Shown here: piece by piece, positions 1 to 12,654 of the stretch
How the letters are laid out: every line of letters begins with the position of its first letter
How positions within the stretch are numbered: the first letter of the stretch is position 1
Source of the DNA: Chlorops oryzae
Taxonomy: Eukaryota; Arthropoda; Insecta; Diptera; Chloropidae
NCBI GenBank assembly: GCA_020466095.1
Contig: CM035806.1
Location: forward strand, 64,529,587-64,593,586
Direction: 5' to 3'
Length of the DNA stretch: 64,000 nt
Program-made: the position numbers and the translations under genes
Notes under the pieces: generated by a model
The model's database searches: none
The model's input: only the letters and a program-made list of their open reading frames with translations
Told to the model about the DNA's origin: nothing

Positions 1-255
1 AAGCCACAAATTCAACTACGCGGTAAATAATACTTATACTTCTCAATAATTTCGTGCAACTTATGCGGACCTTTATATTTTTCAAAGTTTATATGCAGTC
101 CCGAATGGCAATCACCTATATACGGACGCGACAAAAAGTTGACTTTTTCTGGAAATGCCCATATATGGAAGAATATGAATGTAATAATTACATATAAATA
201 AAATGAAGTGTTTCAAAAGATTTTTTAAACATCTGGTCACAGTGGACTAATTCGA

Positions 256-779
<524 letters not shown>

Positions 780-1058
780 CTCCATCTTTCGTTCCTTTCC
801 AAAGGAAAGTCTCTTCTTTATTTTTCAAACGATTTTAGAAAAATTTAGTTTCTTATATACACTTTAAATATCTGTATTTCACTTTTTGTTAACCAACAAA
901 TTTGAAATATTTTGTTAGTACTCAAAACTTAAAATGAACTTTTGCAAACTAAAAAAAAAACGTTGCTCAAAAAAATCAAACTTTCGCAAGTTCAAATGTC
1001 TATAGCTCAAAAACTTAGACACCGATTGTAAAAAATGATATATCGTTGTAAAAGGTAG

Positions 1059-1309
1059 AACGAAGATCTCTGTAGACTTTGCAAGTCAGAGCAGGAAACA
1101 GCAGAGCATGTTTTATGTACTTGCCCCGCTGCGGCTAGGCGCAGACTCGCGTGTCTAGGGGCAAGAATAATGGTCCCTCAAGCAATTAGTCGTTTTAGTC
1201 CTTTAGAAATTCTAAGATTCTATAATAGTCTTAAATTATGCTAAAGGAACACAGGCTGCACAAAAGATCTTTTAGGTCGTGGTGCTTTACAGCCTACTTA
1301 ATAATAATA
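1059..1309 (+). mobile_element. 5'-truncated I-like LINE fragment with (TAA)n tail
   Basis: A 251-bp tail of a non-LTR retrotransposon. The frame from 1059 to the stop at 1242-1244 reads the C-terminal zinc-finger region that follows RNase H in I/Loa-group elements: CRLCKSEQETAEHVLCTCPA, then basic residues, ending NSLKLC. A short 3' UTR follows and the element ends in TAATAATAATAA, the tail type of I-clade elements. It is flanked by a perfect 9-bp duplication AAAAGGTAG at 1050-1058 and 1310-1318, showing target-primed insertion of a severely truncated copy. It cannot encode an enzyme. Confidence 0.8.
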
Positions 1310-1318
1310 AAAAGGTAG

Positions 1319-3155
1319 GGCCTTTTTGCTTTAGACTGATAAAATTTTATGTTTTTTAGACGAGCAGTTGTTGAGATTTTTGGCGAAAGCTCAAAAAGTA
1401 ACCAAAAAGTTTTTGCGTATATCTCAAAAACATTTCTTTGGAAAAATAAATGGATGCCATTTTCGTGATCAGCGACCTCAATTAAGTCTAAACACCATAA
1501 TTTCGTCTCTGCTCTTTTGTTTTACATGTTTAAACATAGTGTAATAGTCTTAAAAAACAAAAACAAGCAGAAAAAAAAAAACAATTTATTTCCCCAATCC
1601 ATTTCCTCTTTTATGTGGTATTTGATTTCGCCATAAAGAAAATTGAAGAAAAAATCTCCGACTGGCAAGTTTTCACCCGCAATGGTGAATGGTCTTTGTT
1701 TTGTAATTTTGCTTTTGATTTTCGAACTGAAAATTAAAATCCTCTGCTCTCGCCACAAGCTTTAAGCCTTCAATTGGATTCTCTACTTCGTTTTTAAGTG
1801 CTGCAACATACCATCGAACGCAATAAATATACATACATACATACATACATATATTACAAAGCCTCTTAGTTATGCCCCTGTAAGCAGATTAAATAAATTT
1901 TCATTAAAATCAACTGAAATGCATAAATATAAGTCCAAATCGATGATGCCACAACAAGGTTTTTTTTTATTCAGAAGACTGAGAAAAAGGACAACAATAA
2001 CAGTTCGAAGAATAATACTTATACATAAATGGGAGAGATTCCGTTGTAAAACTCAAATAATTGATTCAAAGCAAAATAAAAGCATCAAAAGGGCAAAATC
2101 AAAAAGAAAACAAAGGAGAAGAAAAACAAAATAGGCAAAACATTATTAGATTACCGCCGCCCCGTTTATTTCACTTTTCTACAAATTGCATTGACAACCC
2201 ATTGACGGTGTAAAATATTGACTCATTAAAAGTGTAATGCCACATTGTGTAAGGGACTGAAGAGCACAACAGAGGACACAGCACAACACAACACAACAGA
2301 GCAGAGCAAAACTGAACAAAACAGATCAGAACAGAACAGACAGAAGAGCATAGGATAGAAGAAAGCATAAGATAGGCCAGCATAAAACGCCACGGTACAG
2401 GACAGGTCCCCCCACTCAAATAACTGAAATGCCTCAAATAACTTAAATGACTCAAATGGACTCTATTAAATCTTCATTAATTGCAAAAACAAAAAGAAGA
2501 AGAAAAAAAAAAGGTGAAGGATCCAGAGCATAGAGCGCGCAGTTCATCAATGGCGACAGCAGTTGTCGACAGAATTGGCTGAATTTTTCTTCCTTCCCGG
2601 CTTTATGAAAGCGCTTCATTTTTTTTTTTTGTTTTTTTTTTTTTGCCTTGCTTCCCCGCAAATTTCTTCTTTTGATTTTACGGTTCCAATTCAATTTTTC
2701 GTGGCGTATCAAGCGCAAAATTGACAACAATCGCGCCGTTGCTGTCAATTTGCCTGCAGCAAGTGACGGCGCCGCGCGGCAAGGCGTCGGTCACGAGGAT
2801 TTTTGTCATTTGCACAGTGCTGCCTCTCTGCTACTGCTTCACAATGGCATGCAACATTTGCCACTTGCCCCATTGTTGCGACTTTTCATTCATTCTTCTC
2901 GATTCCGCCACTCGCCGCTTGTGCATCGCGTCCTGTCGACTTTGTGCGCGTTTAATTAATTTCACATTTTCGCCGCCCCTCCGTCTTCGCTCACACAGAA
3001 AATTTCCCCAATTTCGACTTGCTCTCTATTTGTGGTGTTTTTTTTTCTTCCGCTCAATTTTTCCTTTTTTCTTTTTCTTTTTCTTTTTCTTTTCCTTTTT
3101 CTTTTTGTTCTTGCCGTTTTCACTCTTCATATATTTTTTTTTTTATGACTTTCAG
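1319..3155. other. Intron 5' of Wnt5 exon a, no gene seen
   Basis: Non-coding. It holds an (ATAC)n tract at about 1829-1850, an ACAGA/ACACA-rich degenerate repeat at about 2260-2350, a GC-richer patch at about 2730-2960, and a (CTTTTT)n polypyrimidine stretch at about 3040-3110 that serves as the tract for the exon a acceptor. Open frames here lack recognisable domains. Confidence 0.6.
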
Positions 3156-3336
3156 GTTCACCGGAAATGGCTTTCATTCATGCTTTGGCCGCTGCGACGG
3201 TTACGAGTTTCATAGCACGTGCATGCCGTGATGGCCAATTGGCTTCGTGTGGATGTTCGCGCGGCTCCAGGCCGAAACAATTACACGACGACTGGACTTG
3301 GGGTGGCTGCGGCGACAATTTGGAATATGCTTACAA
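3156..3336 (+). CDS. Wnt5: Wnt5 internal exon a (central Wnt domain)
   Basis: This exon codes for the central part of a secreted Wnt ligand; in Drosophila, Wnt5 signals through the Ryk-type receptor Derailed in axon guidance. It starts after a TTCAG acceptor preceded by a ~100-bp pyrimidine tract. Its first two bases complete a split Gly codon. The reading frame then runs SPEMAFIHALAAATVTSF, followed by RACRDGQLASCGCSRGSRPK and DDWTWGGCGDN, the Wnt signature block with several conserved cysteines. The donor GTAAGT begins at 3337, splitting a Lys codon as AA|A; exon b supplies the missing A and continues with FATDFIDVREKE, exactly as in fly Wnt5. An ATG at 3167 is internal, not a start. Earlier exons, including the signal peptide, are not in the window. 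Confidence 0.95.
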
Positions 3337-4440
3337 GTAAGTAAGATAATGAGAAAAAAAAAGGCGAAAAATTTTGGGGGCAAATTTAAGGAGAGTAAAT
3401 CACGCTTTATCAAAAACTAAACATAACGAAGGAAGTACTTAAAAAAAAATAATTCAAGGTACATAATTCGTTTCGTATTTGATGTAAATTGATATTTCCT
3501 TTGGGCCATTCGTTTGATACAGCAAAATGGAAATTCAATTTTGACGAAGCCAAGCAAATTATCTCCATATTGAGATATGTAAAAGCGTACCTATTATGCC
3601 GGAAGGCATAGAAATTTTATCTTTTCAATATCCATTTAAGCGGACTTTTGATATCGCCCTCAAATCAGCCACAATATGATTGAAGTTTAATTAAGTGAGA
3701 ATGGAAAATTTGTGCAAATAACTACTAGGTACTTGAAAATATCCATCCGTAGAAAGACATTTTTTCTTCGGGGTCCCCTTTTGAGTGAAGTAAAAAGAAA
3801 CATCGGAGAAATTCTGCGTCAGCTGAACGAGGCCTGATGAAAATTATACGCGTTTGTCAAGACTCTAGAGGCCTTGTTAGAGGGAAAAATTAAGCAGGAA
3901 ACCAAACACTTAAATGGCTGAAATGGCTACCATTATAATAATAGTATATTATTATTTATTATCTTGTGGCTATGCGTAATAACAGCTTAAGTCGAATTAA
4001 GTTGAAAATGAATTATTGCTAGAATCAAACTCATCTGTAATTAAAGATAAACCTGTGAACTTCCTGTCGTTTACTCAAAAAGAACTTATTTCAAATAATG
4101 AAATTCCTTAAATCATACAACCTTAACGCGATATGACACCTTGATATGCTGCTTAAAAAGCAGAAAATTACTAACTATTTTTTATTTAAAATTTTTCTCT
4201 CTCGCTCATTAATATCGGAGTGGCCTTGTCAAAATAAAATATGCTCCCCTTTGGATTACAATGCATTTTTTGATGTTAATAATTCTGACCTTTTTTTAGT
4301 TTTTTCTTTTTTGTTTTTTCTTCTTGAAAGAGGGTGCATAAATTATAGACTTTCCATGGGCTTGACTATGAATATGGCTTTAATTGAAAATAAAGTCTCT
4401 CATTTTTTTTTTCACATTTTCTTTGGCCATCGCTTTTTTT

Positions 4441-5050
4441 TATATCCGCCACACTATGTGTCAAGGGTATATTGCATTTGTGCGTACGTGTGCTACACCC
4501 AGAACCGTTGACGATAGAACACACACAAAATATATATAGAAATGATCAGCGTCACCAGGAGTTTCGATTTAGCCATGTCCGTCCGTCTGTCTGTCTGTAT
4601 AGTTTCCTTATCGAAGGAGCTATCTTGGCAAAATTTGATATGCGTGTTGGCGGGGACATGAGTAAATTAAAGTTCGAGAACGGATGGGAACGGAACGGAT
4701 CAGACCATTTTGAGGGGTACCTCCAGCACTAGGCTCTGTCACAAAAATCCCAAAAACTGCTCTAAAATCAGAGTTCTTCGATATACTTCAATGAAATATG
4801 GAATTTCAGCTTATATTACAGCTTTCGATGAAATTTCCAAAACTTTTCAAAGTGAGCGTGGCAAAAGAGTGGTTTTCATGTAGAAAAATTCGTCGTATGA
4901 GGCCCTTATAGTCTTGAAAATCCCCCGAACACTTTGTCCTAATGGTCGCTGTCTTGGTGCCTGTTTTGAAAAATATTCAAACTTATATAGCTGACCCTTA
5001 ATCAGTGTATTGCATTGTCAGGTTCGCCTGACTATAACACCCTTAATTGT
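4441..5050 (+). mobile_element. mini-me type element, subfamily A, copy 1
   Basis: It begins with an imperfect inverted pair around GTGTCAAGGGTATA and carries the core ATGATCAGCGTCACC, then CGATTTAGCCATGTCC followed by (GTCY)n. It ends with the palindrome-like GTCAGGTTCGCCTGAC and CTATAACACCCTTAATTG. The TA tract, core and GTCY tract match the mini-me architecture described in Diptera. Other subfamily A copies in this window share the same 3' end. Confidence 0.75.
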
Positions 5051-5733
5051 TTTTTGTTTGCTTGTTTTGGTTGTGTTTCTTTTAAGCTGATTTGTGAGCG
5101 GGACTAGCGGCGGAAAAGAACAATTTTACGAAGTTACTTATGCATGCCATTTTCACATAATTACATGTTTTTATGCAATATATCAAAATGTTAGCTTTAA
5201 TTCATGGTTTTTGTGTATTCAAATGAAGACCAGCTTTTTAGTTTTTTATTTCTTTCATTTTACCTTTCGCTGCTCTGGCAAACATCGACTAAAGCGGCCC
5301 ACAAACGCTTTAAAAAAAAATCCATAAATCGGCCGAGCTTGATAGTGAACAATGTTGCAACAGTTCATTCATTGTTTCACCTTGTTGCACAGGTATCAAT
5401 TAGATTCATTAAGTAGATGCGTCGCGACGTCTTGGTTGTTCGGCTTCAACTCTCATTACAGAGCCATCTGTCCAACCAAATGGTGTCTCGCGATTGCTCC
5501 TTTCGGTGGTCCTCGAACCGATCATATAAGCCAGCTGAGGGTGCTCCGTTTAAGACTGAGAGCTCTCGTTGCCTCCGTGACCCATGACTTTATTTTCGCC
5601 AGCTTCGCCTGTCTGCAAGTACTCAAATTGCATCATCGGTTTTGGCACTCTGAGCTATTGAATTCAAGTTTGATTTTTTGTTAATAAAAAATTTCAAATT
5701 CAACGTTTTTTAAACATGGAAAGCAGAGTTATT

Positions 5734-6222
5734 GCATGTTTCCACATATTGCATTAACTCAATTACCTGCATTAACTCGATAACGCATGATTAAAAATGT
5801 GATTACCCATAAAAAAATATGAAGTTAATCACTTCACCAATGCATGCATTAAAATTTAACGCAGATAAAACAGCATGGTTGCATTTGGACTTGCTTTCAA
5901 ATGTTACGAAAAATTGCACCCCTGAATAGAAAAGAACGTAAAATAACAACTGTTCTGTCAAATCGAAAGAACCGCTGATAAAAAAAATCAAATTGAAATT
6001 GGAAAGTCCAGGGCGTAAGTAAAATTATTTAATCTTTTTCACACACTGAAAACAAACGAAGAATGTAAAATATACATATATCGTTTATATCTAGCAAAAT
6101 TTAAGAAAGGAGTATTTTTCAGCTTTTTAACAGCAGCTTCCGACGAAATCAGCTGATAAGTTAATACCCGATCCGAAAGTTCTAATGCATATACATAGGT
6201 AATTCACTATGTGGAAACATGC
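5734..6222. mobile_element. Inverted-repeat element (MITE-like), about 490 bp
   Basis: GCATGTTTCCACATAT at 5734-5749 is matched by its reverse complement near 6207-6222 (one mismatch). The interior is AT-rich and non-coding. I see no clear target duplication, so assignment to a superfamily is not possible and the pairing could be incidental. Confidence 0.4.
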
Positions 6223-6436
6223 TTTAAAACAAGGAAGCTAAAAATAATTTTTTTAAATTAAATGCAGATATTTTTTGCAGTGTATTTCAGTTTTTTGTGC
6301 AGCTTTCTGCTTTCTGCTGAGTTTTCAAAAACACCTCTGACTATAACCTTTCATAAAATAACACTATAATCTTCAAAATGCTGCAGCAAAACTTCAAACA
6401 ATTTTTGTAAGCGGTGGAAAAAAACGTCAATTTTTT

Positions 6437-7237
6437 ATAACCCAGCCGTAAGCGGGGTTATCATTTAAGTATTTGCTGCAAATCTTGTTAAACAGATTGT
6501 AGAATTAAGCTCCGGAGATATAGAAAAATATATATAGAAATGATCAGGATCGAAATACTGAATTCGATTTAAGACAATGTCCGTCTGTCCGTCCGTCAAC
6601 GATCTGTCCGTCTGTCAAAAAAAAAAAAAAAAAAAAAAAAAAAACACGTCCGTCTGTCCTCGTCTGTGGTTCGGATATCCTAAACAATAACGGCTATGTA
6701 AACCAGAGTAAAAAACTTATGAGCATCACATGTATATCGTGTTTCAAGTATGAACATAAGTAAAAATGGGAGACATGGCTGCTCAATGCCACGCCCACAT
6801 AATGAATTTATTGTGTTTTCAATAAATATTGATTTATGTAAGCGATACTGCAAACCACTCAAGCACTATGTCCATTGATATATCTGGTGCTGGAATGTGT
6901 GTTATTAATAAATTTCCTACGAATATTTTTCGAGGGACATATCCTGGCTTTAAAAAATGGTACGGCCGCAATCACTCCTTCGAGCACACGCTTCCACAAA
7001 TAATTGCTTTTTTTTCCAAAATAATGTTTCATAACCCTCATGCAAGTTATGGCACCACGTTTAGGGACTTAAATTGCAACAAGTTTCACCAAGGCGAATG
7101 AAAGGTGTAGGAAAAATTTTTATATGGCCCGCCATCCACGCCCACAAATAGAGAAGCAAAACATAGTGCGGTCATAATGTCGGGACGCTGGGTATTTCAA
7201 AGTCGGGCTTGACCGACTTTAGCTTTCTTACTTGTTT
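6437..7237 (+). mobile_element. mini-me type element, subfamily B, copy 1
   Basis: It starts at the CCGTAAGCGGGGTTA block, has ATAGAAATGATCAGG followed by a degraded core and (GTCY)n with a 26-bp poly-A insertion, then repeated CACGCCCACA segments. It ends with GGACGCTGGGTATTTC, GGCTTGACCGACTTTAGC and TTTCTTACTTG. The 3' end is shared with the copies at 47926 and 53645. Confidence 0.75.
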
Positions 7238-7263
7238 TATAGTGAAATGCGACGCCCGATATA

Positions 7264-8993
7264 CAGGAGATTTCCGATTTAACGAGCTCAATATTGCCAG
7301 CACTTCTGGTTAAATCGAATTTCTCGTTAAATTGAGTACCATCATAAAATCTTTTTTTTCTTATTGTAAGAGATTGAAATTATAAATTGGGCTTATAAAA
7401 AATTTTTTATTTCAAAAGAATTATTATAACAAAAAAAAAAAAAAAATAACCTCTTCATTTTGGTTCATATTAAACATATATATAACGTCTATGTAAACAG
7501 AGTAAAAAACTTATGAGATCACGTTTTGTTTAAATTATAAAATAAGTACAAAGGTAATATGGGGCATTCTTTTATAAATCGAAAAAAAAAGGGAAAATTA
7601 ACCTAGGTCTTTTCAATTGCGCGATATTTTTTAAAGCTTCTAGATATGAAATTATTCAACATGTAGTCCAAAATTTTCTCAGAATGCTTTTTTTAACGGA
7701 AGACCGTTAGTTTAAAGTTTGCTCAAAACCCGTTCTTTAACAAAAATTTCAAAGAAAATTTGATGAATTGAATTGAGAGTTTACTGTCAAAGAGTAATGA
7801 TGATAAGTAAACAACTTCAGTGTTGCCAGTAGAGAAAATTATTTTTGGTAAGTAAAAGGAAGGGGATTTGAGAAATCTTTTGCTTGATTACATGGCGAGT
7901 CTGATTTATACCAGACATGTAGCAATCCAACTTCCCCCGGATGGGGCAAAGAATTTTCCACAATTTTTATACCCGACACACTCTGTGTCGAGGGTATATT
8001 GCGTTTGTGTGGTTGTGTGTAACACCCAGAACCAGTCGAGATAGACCATGAAAAATAAAATATAGAAATGATCAGCGTCACCAGAAGATTCGATTTAGAC
8101 AGTCCGTCCGTCTGTCCGTCTGTTTGTATACAGTTATCTTATCGAAGGAGTTGAGCTATCTTGAAATTTGGTATGCGTGCTAACGTGGACATGAGTAGGA
8201 ACAAGTTCGAGAATGGACCCGATCGGACCATTTTTAGGGTACTCCAGTACTAGGGTCTGTCACAAAAATCGCAAAACTGCCCCAAATTCGGACTTTTTCG
8301 AAATTTTCAATGAAACTTAGAATTTGGGCGTCTATTTAAACTTCCGATTAGAGTTACGAAAAATTGGAAAAGTGGGCGTGGCAAAGGTCGGTTTTCATAC
8401 AAATTTAACAAAAGTCGGTATATGGCCCCTAATGGCCTTAAACACCTCTGATTAGAAATTATTTGAAGATGTGTGTCTGTATGAGTATTCTATTGTCAGG
8501 CTCGCCTGACTATAACACCCTTACTTGTTTCCTTTTAATTTTCGTAGTTCCTTCACTAAGACCAAGAATCGTGGTGGGACAAAGCCCCTCCTAGCCCTAG
8601 CTTGGACGCGACTGATTTCTACTAACGTATGCTTACGTGAGGGATTAAATAAATGTCATGAACAACTGTGCACAATTAAGCGGTAAGTCCAACAGCGCCT
8701 GCGCTTTTTCGATTTCACGCAGGTCACGAAAATTGAACATTACTTTTCATACATTGACTGCTTGCTGCAGTTGGCGCAGCACACGCGCTTTTAGACTCCC
8801 TTAACTATTTCTTGGATTCCTCTTTGTTTCTCCTTATGCTTTTTCACTGATTCTTATGTTGCTCGCTAAACCGAGTGCAAAAAAATTTGTAGCCATTTTG
8901 CTCGTTATATAAGATACTCAATGGAACGGATTTAAATGCTCGTTAAATGCGAAACTCGCTAATGCGAATACTCGTTAAATCGGAAATCTCCTG
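7264..8993. mobile_element. Non-autonomous TA-flanked TIR element (pogo/Tc1-mariner-like)
   Basis: Terminal inverted repeats of at least 23 bp start CAGGAGATTTCCGATTTAAC and are mirrored at 8971-8993. Both ends abut a TA dinucleotide (7262-7263 and 8994-8995). Subterminal CTCGTTAAAT-like motifs recur on both sides. No transposase is present. A subfamily A mini-me (7968-8530) is inserted inside. The TA target and CAG start suggest the Tc1/mariner-pogo group; that assignment is inference. Confidence 0.65.
7968..8530 (+). mobile_element. mini-me type element, subfamily A, copy 2
   Basis: A well-preserved copy. It opens with the hairpin TACCCGACAC...GTGTCGAGGGTA, then ATATAGAAATGATCAGCGTC, CACCAG, CGATTTAGAC and a (GTCY)n tract, and ends GTCAGGCTCGCCTGAC, CTATAACACCCTTACTTG. 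It lies inside the pogo-like element 7264-8993. Confidence 0.8.
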
Positions 8994-9654
8994 TATTTCT
9001 GTTCTATTTTTAAATAAAACAACTTTCTTTGGAACTATGTACCTCGCATTGTAGAAAAACGTACAAACGGAAGTTACAGGTAGGTAGATATTTTACAAAA
9101 ATTAAGGTAGGTACAGTTAAAAGGTGCTTAGGATTAGGTAATTGTACACTAAGAAAAAATAAACCACAAAATTGGTTAATTCAAAAGGAAAAACATAGAA
9201 AACTGCTTCAATGAGGAATTTCGGAATCCAAAATTACTTAGGGGAAAGTGGTCGAATTCCGACCCCTTAGGAATCTTTTCTATAAATTCAAAACGCTGAT
9301 ACCCAAGAAAGAACTTAACATGCCATTAGCAAGAGAATATCATAACTTTTTTTTGAATATAAAATTTTCATCAAGAATTCTAAATTAGAGTATTTGAACA
9401 TGGATACAATTTTGGAAAATTTTATTACGCCATTAACCATTTTTAAGGAATTATTTTTTATTAAATTTTAAAAATGATTTGAACAGTTTCAAACATTTGT
9501 TATTTTCGAGGCTTTTGGAAGAATTCACGCAGAATTTCTTCTTCGCTGAGTGCGATTCCTGCGTGAATATTCAGGGATAAGACCATTCAAACGCTCTTGT
9601 CTCATTGTGCTTCTTAAGTAAGACTTTAATCGTCTTAACGTCGAAAATGACAGA

Positions 9655-10170
9655 CGAGCTTACTCGGGGTATTATTACTTTTGTACGAATCTTGTAACAG
9701 GGAGAACTATGCTCCGGAGATATAGACATACATATATTATATATATATATTAGTATATATATACAGGGTGTCCCGTAGGTGAGTGCTTTTTTTTACGGGA
9801 TGGTAGGGGAGGTCACGACGAACAAAAAATCGTATTTAGGGAGGGGGGTCCCAAATTGCACCCCTGAGGAGTTATAGGGCCTTAAAGTTTTTAGGCAGTA
9901 ACTTCGAGAAAAAAAAATCTACCAACATATTTGTGTACTGTAAAAGAAAAAATGTTATGCCCTTTAAAAGCCAATTGTTTGTGAGCTTTAAAGGCAAATT
10001 AATTCATCTCAAGGGTGATTTGGGACCCCCACCTCACATACGATTTTTTGTTCATCTTGGACTCCCCTACCACCCCTGCAAAGGAATGTACTACCTAACG
10101 GGACACCCTGTATATATATATATATTCTTGATCAGCATCAGCTGAATCGATTTAGACATGTCCGTCTGTG
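9655..10170 (+). mobile_element. mini-me type element, subfamily B, interrupted (copy 1 of duplication)
   Basis: The 5' part (about 9655-9763) has GGGGTATTA, AACAGGGAGAACTATGCTCC, GGAGATATAGACATA and a TA tract. The 3' part (10111-10170) resumes with the TA tract, TTGATCAGCATCAGCTGAAT and CGATTTAGACATGTCCGTC. A TA-target transposon (9764-10110) is inserted in the TA tract between them. Confidence 0.7.
9764..10110. mobile_element. CAGGGTGTCCCGTA MITE, internal-deletion form
   Basis: Inverted ends CAGGGTGTCCCGTAGGT and ACCTAACGGGACACCCTG-like, flanked by TA on both sides within a mini-me TA tract. At 347 bp it has only the subterminal parts. The corresponding locus in the second duplication copy (12237-14010) is 1,774 bp with transposase remnants, so this copy appears to be the deleted form. 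No coding capacity. Confidence 0.75.
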
Positions 10171-12654
10171 TTCCAATGACAAAATCGTCAAATGTGTAAA
10201 TGCCCCCTTATTTCAAAATATAATCAATGGCATTCAACTTTATTGAAGTTTGTAAGGTATATTTTCAAGCAGGCTTTTCTTATGAAAAATTCAAGCTTTA
10301 CCCATTAAAATCTTCTTTAAAAATATATGTATATAAATACACACAAACTAAACGAGCATTACTGATTTGAAAATAAATACGTTTTTAATTTGAAAGCATT
10401 TTGAGGAGCGCAAATGTACATTAAGAAGCAAGAAAACTTTGACACATGGTTCGAAATAGCTCAGGCTTACATTATTTATGTTTCTTTATATTTTTCAAGC
10501 TTATTAAGGGTCCTTTTTTGTACATTTGTGCTACTTAAAATGCTCCAAAACTAAAATCGTATTCATTTTCATATAAGTAGTGCTATTTTTCTTTTATTAA
10601 CTAATTAAAAGCTGCAATGATTTGAAAAAATTTTTTGATGTACATCAATATCTTGTTGTGTATTTCATCATATAATATGTTAGAAGGCGAGCTTTGAGCA
10701 ATGTTGTTTTCGTTAAATTCCAGCATCATGAAATATGACCAATTTTGAATGTGTGCTATCTTAAGCTATTAGAGTAGCTCAGTATGATAAGCAATCGAAA
10801 ATTTTTCCTTACTGAGAAATAATAAGTCCCGCATCATTATCGCCTTTCTCAGATTGGCATTGGCCCCGTTGAGAACAAGAGAGAATGTTTCCCAATTTTT
10901 CTATGGTAAGTCTATTTCATTTTTGAGATAGAGTTTCACGGCTAAGGTTAAAAAGTTGCCCCTTTTTAAAAAGAGTGGGATTGATAATGGATGTTTTTTC
11001 GGTCTAAGAACATTGCGTGTAGCTAGGAAAAGTAGTTCTTAAGTTATGGATATTTGAATGATGAAAAATACTAATTTTCTATCTTTGAGGCCATTGCGCC
11101 ACCTCTAAACTTTGCTTAATCTCCATAATTTTGCACACGCAAGATTTTGATAAATACCAAACTTTTGAGCCACTGGCAGACAGAATTGGACAAACTTAAT
11201 TTTTTCCATACATTTGGCGGCCACCCTAATGTATATGGATTAGAGTGTTTTGGGAAGTATTATTTGGAATATCACTGATTTCTTATGTTGCTCGCTAAAC
11301 CGAGTGCACAAAAAAAATTTTGTGCCATTTTGCTCGTTATATAAGATACTCAATGGAACGGATTTAAATGCTCGTTAAATGCGAAACTCGCTAATGCGAA
11401 TACTCGTTAAATCGGAAATCTCCTGTATTTCTGTTCTATTTTTAAATAAAACAACTTTCTTTGGAACTATGTACCTCGCATTGTAGAAAAACGTACAAAC
11501 GGAAGTTACAGGTAGGTAGATATTTTACAAAAATTAAGGTAGGTACAGTTAAAAGGTGCTTAGGATTAGGTAATTGTACACTAAGAAAAAATAAACCACA
11601 AAATTGGTTAATTCAAAAGGAAAAACATAGAAAACTGCTTCAATGAGGAATTTCGGAATCCAAAATTACTTAGGGGAAAGTGGTCGAATTCCGACCCCTT
11701 AGGAATCTTTTCTATAAATTCAAAACGCTGATACCCAAGATAAGAACTTAACATGCCATTAGCAAGAGAATATCATAACCTTTGTTTTTGCAATATAAAA
11801 TTTTCATCAAGAATTTACTAAATATAGAGTATTTTAGAAACATTCAGTATACTATTTTTCAGTGAAAAATTTCGAATTAATGTTAAATCACTAGTTGTTT
11901 TAAGGCACGAATTATATTTTTATTGAAATTTTAAAACAATGATGCTGAAGCGAGGCACTTTCAAACATTTGTATATTTTCGAGGCTTTTGGAAGAATTCA
12001 CGCAGAATTTCTTCTTCGCTGAGTGCGATTCCTGCGTGAATATTCAGGGATAGAAGACCATTCAAACGCTCTTGTCTCATTGTGCTTCTTAAGTAAGACT
12101 TTAATCGTCTTAACGTCGAAAATGACAGACGAGCTTACTCGGGGTATATTAGTTTTGTACGAATCTTGTAACAGGGAGAACTATGCTCCGGAGATATAGA
12201 CATACATATATTATATATATATATTGTATATATATACAGGGTGTCCCGTAGGTGAGTGCTTTTTTTTACAGGGATGGTAGGGGAGGTCACGACGAACAAA
12301 AAATCGTATGGGAGGGGGGGGGGTCCCAAATGCACCCCTGAGGAGTTATAGGGCCTTAAAGTTTTTAGGCAGTAATTCGAGAAAAAAAAAATCTACCAAC
12401 ATATTGGTGTACTGTAAAAGAAAAAATGTTATGCCCTTTAAAAGCCAATTGTGTGAGCTTTAAGGCAAAATTGAATTCATCGTAAAAATTTGAGCAATTG
12501 TGGGAGAAATAAAAGGTCAAAGTCAAAAATTACAAAATAAATTTAAATGTTTTAACTTTGGCAGCCATTTGGTATGAAAAGTGTCCGATTAACACCATTC
12601 TTTTGCATTTTTTCCGCAATCCCCAATCGATTTCCTTTCATTTGGTACCCCATA

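Larger units (their letters stand above)
8845..11272. repeat. Tandem duplication, copy 1
   Basis: This 2.4-kb block recurs immediately downstream as 11273-15176. The copies are near identical for long stretches: the first ~900 bp, then 10010-11270 against 13915-15175. A 186-bp segment at 9029-9214 translates identically to 11461-11646. Both copies start CACTGATT and finish TTTGGAATATC. Copy 1 includes the right terminal repeat of the 7264-8993 element, so the duplication post-dates that insertion. No gene lies inside. Confidence 0.85.

Noticed and set aside
3167..3169. ATG in exon a as a translation start
   Set aside because: It is the internal Met of SPEMAF; the frame is open upstream through a proper splice acceptor and Wnt homology begins before it.
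2648..3215. Overlapping open frames of 103 and 164 codons upstream of exon a
   Set aside because: They read through the polypyrimidine tract and the splice acceptor in frames that do not match Wnt5.
9029..9214. Identical 61-residue open frames at 9029-9214 and 11461-11646
   Set aside because: The identity comes from the recent tandem duplication of non-coding DNA, not from selection on a protein; no domain is visible.
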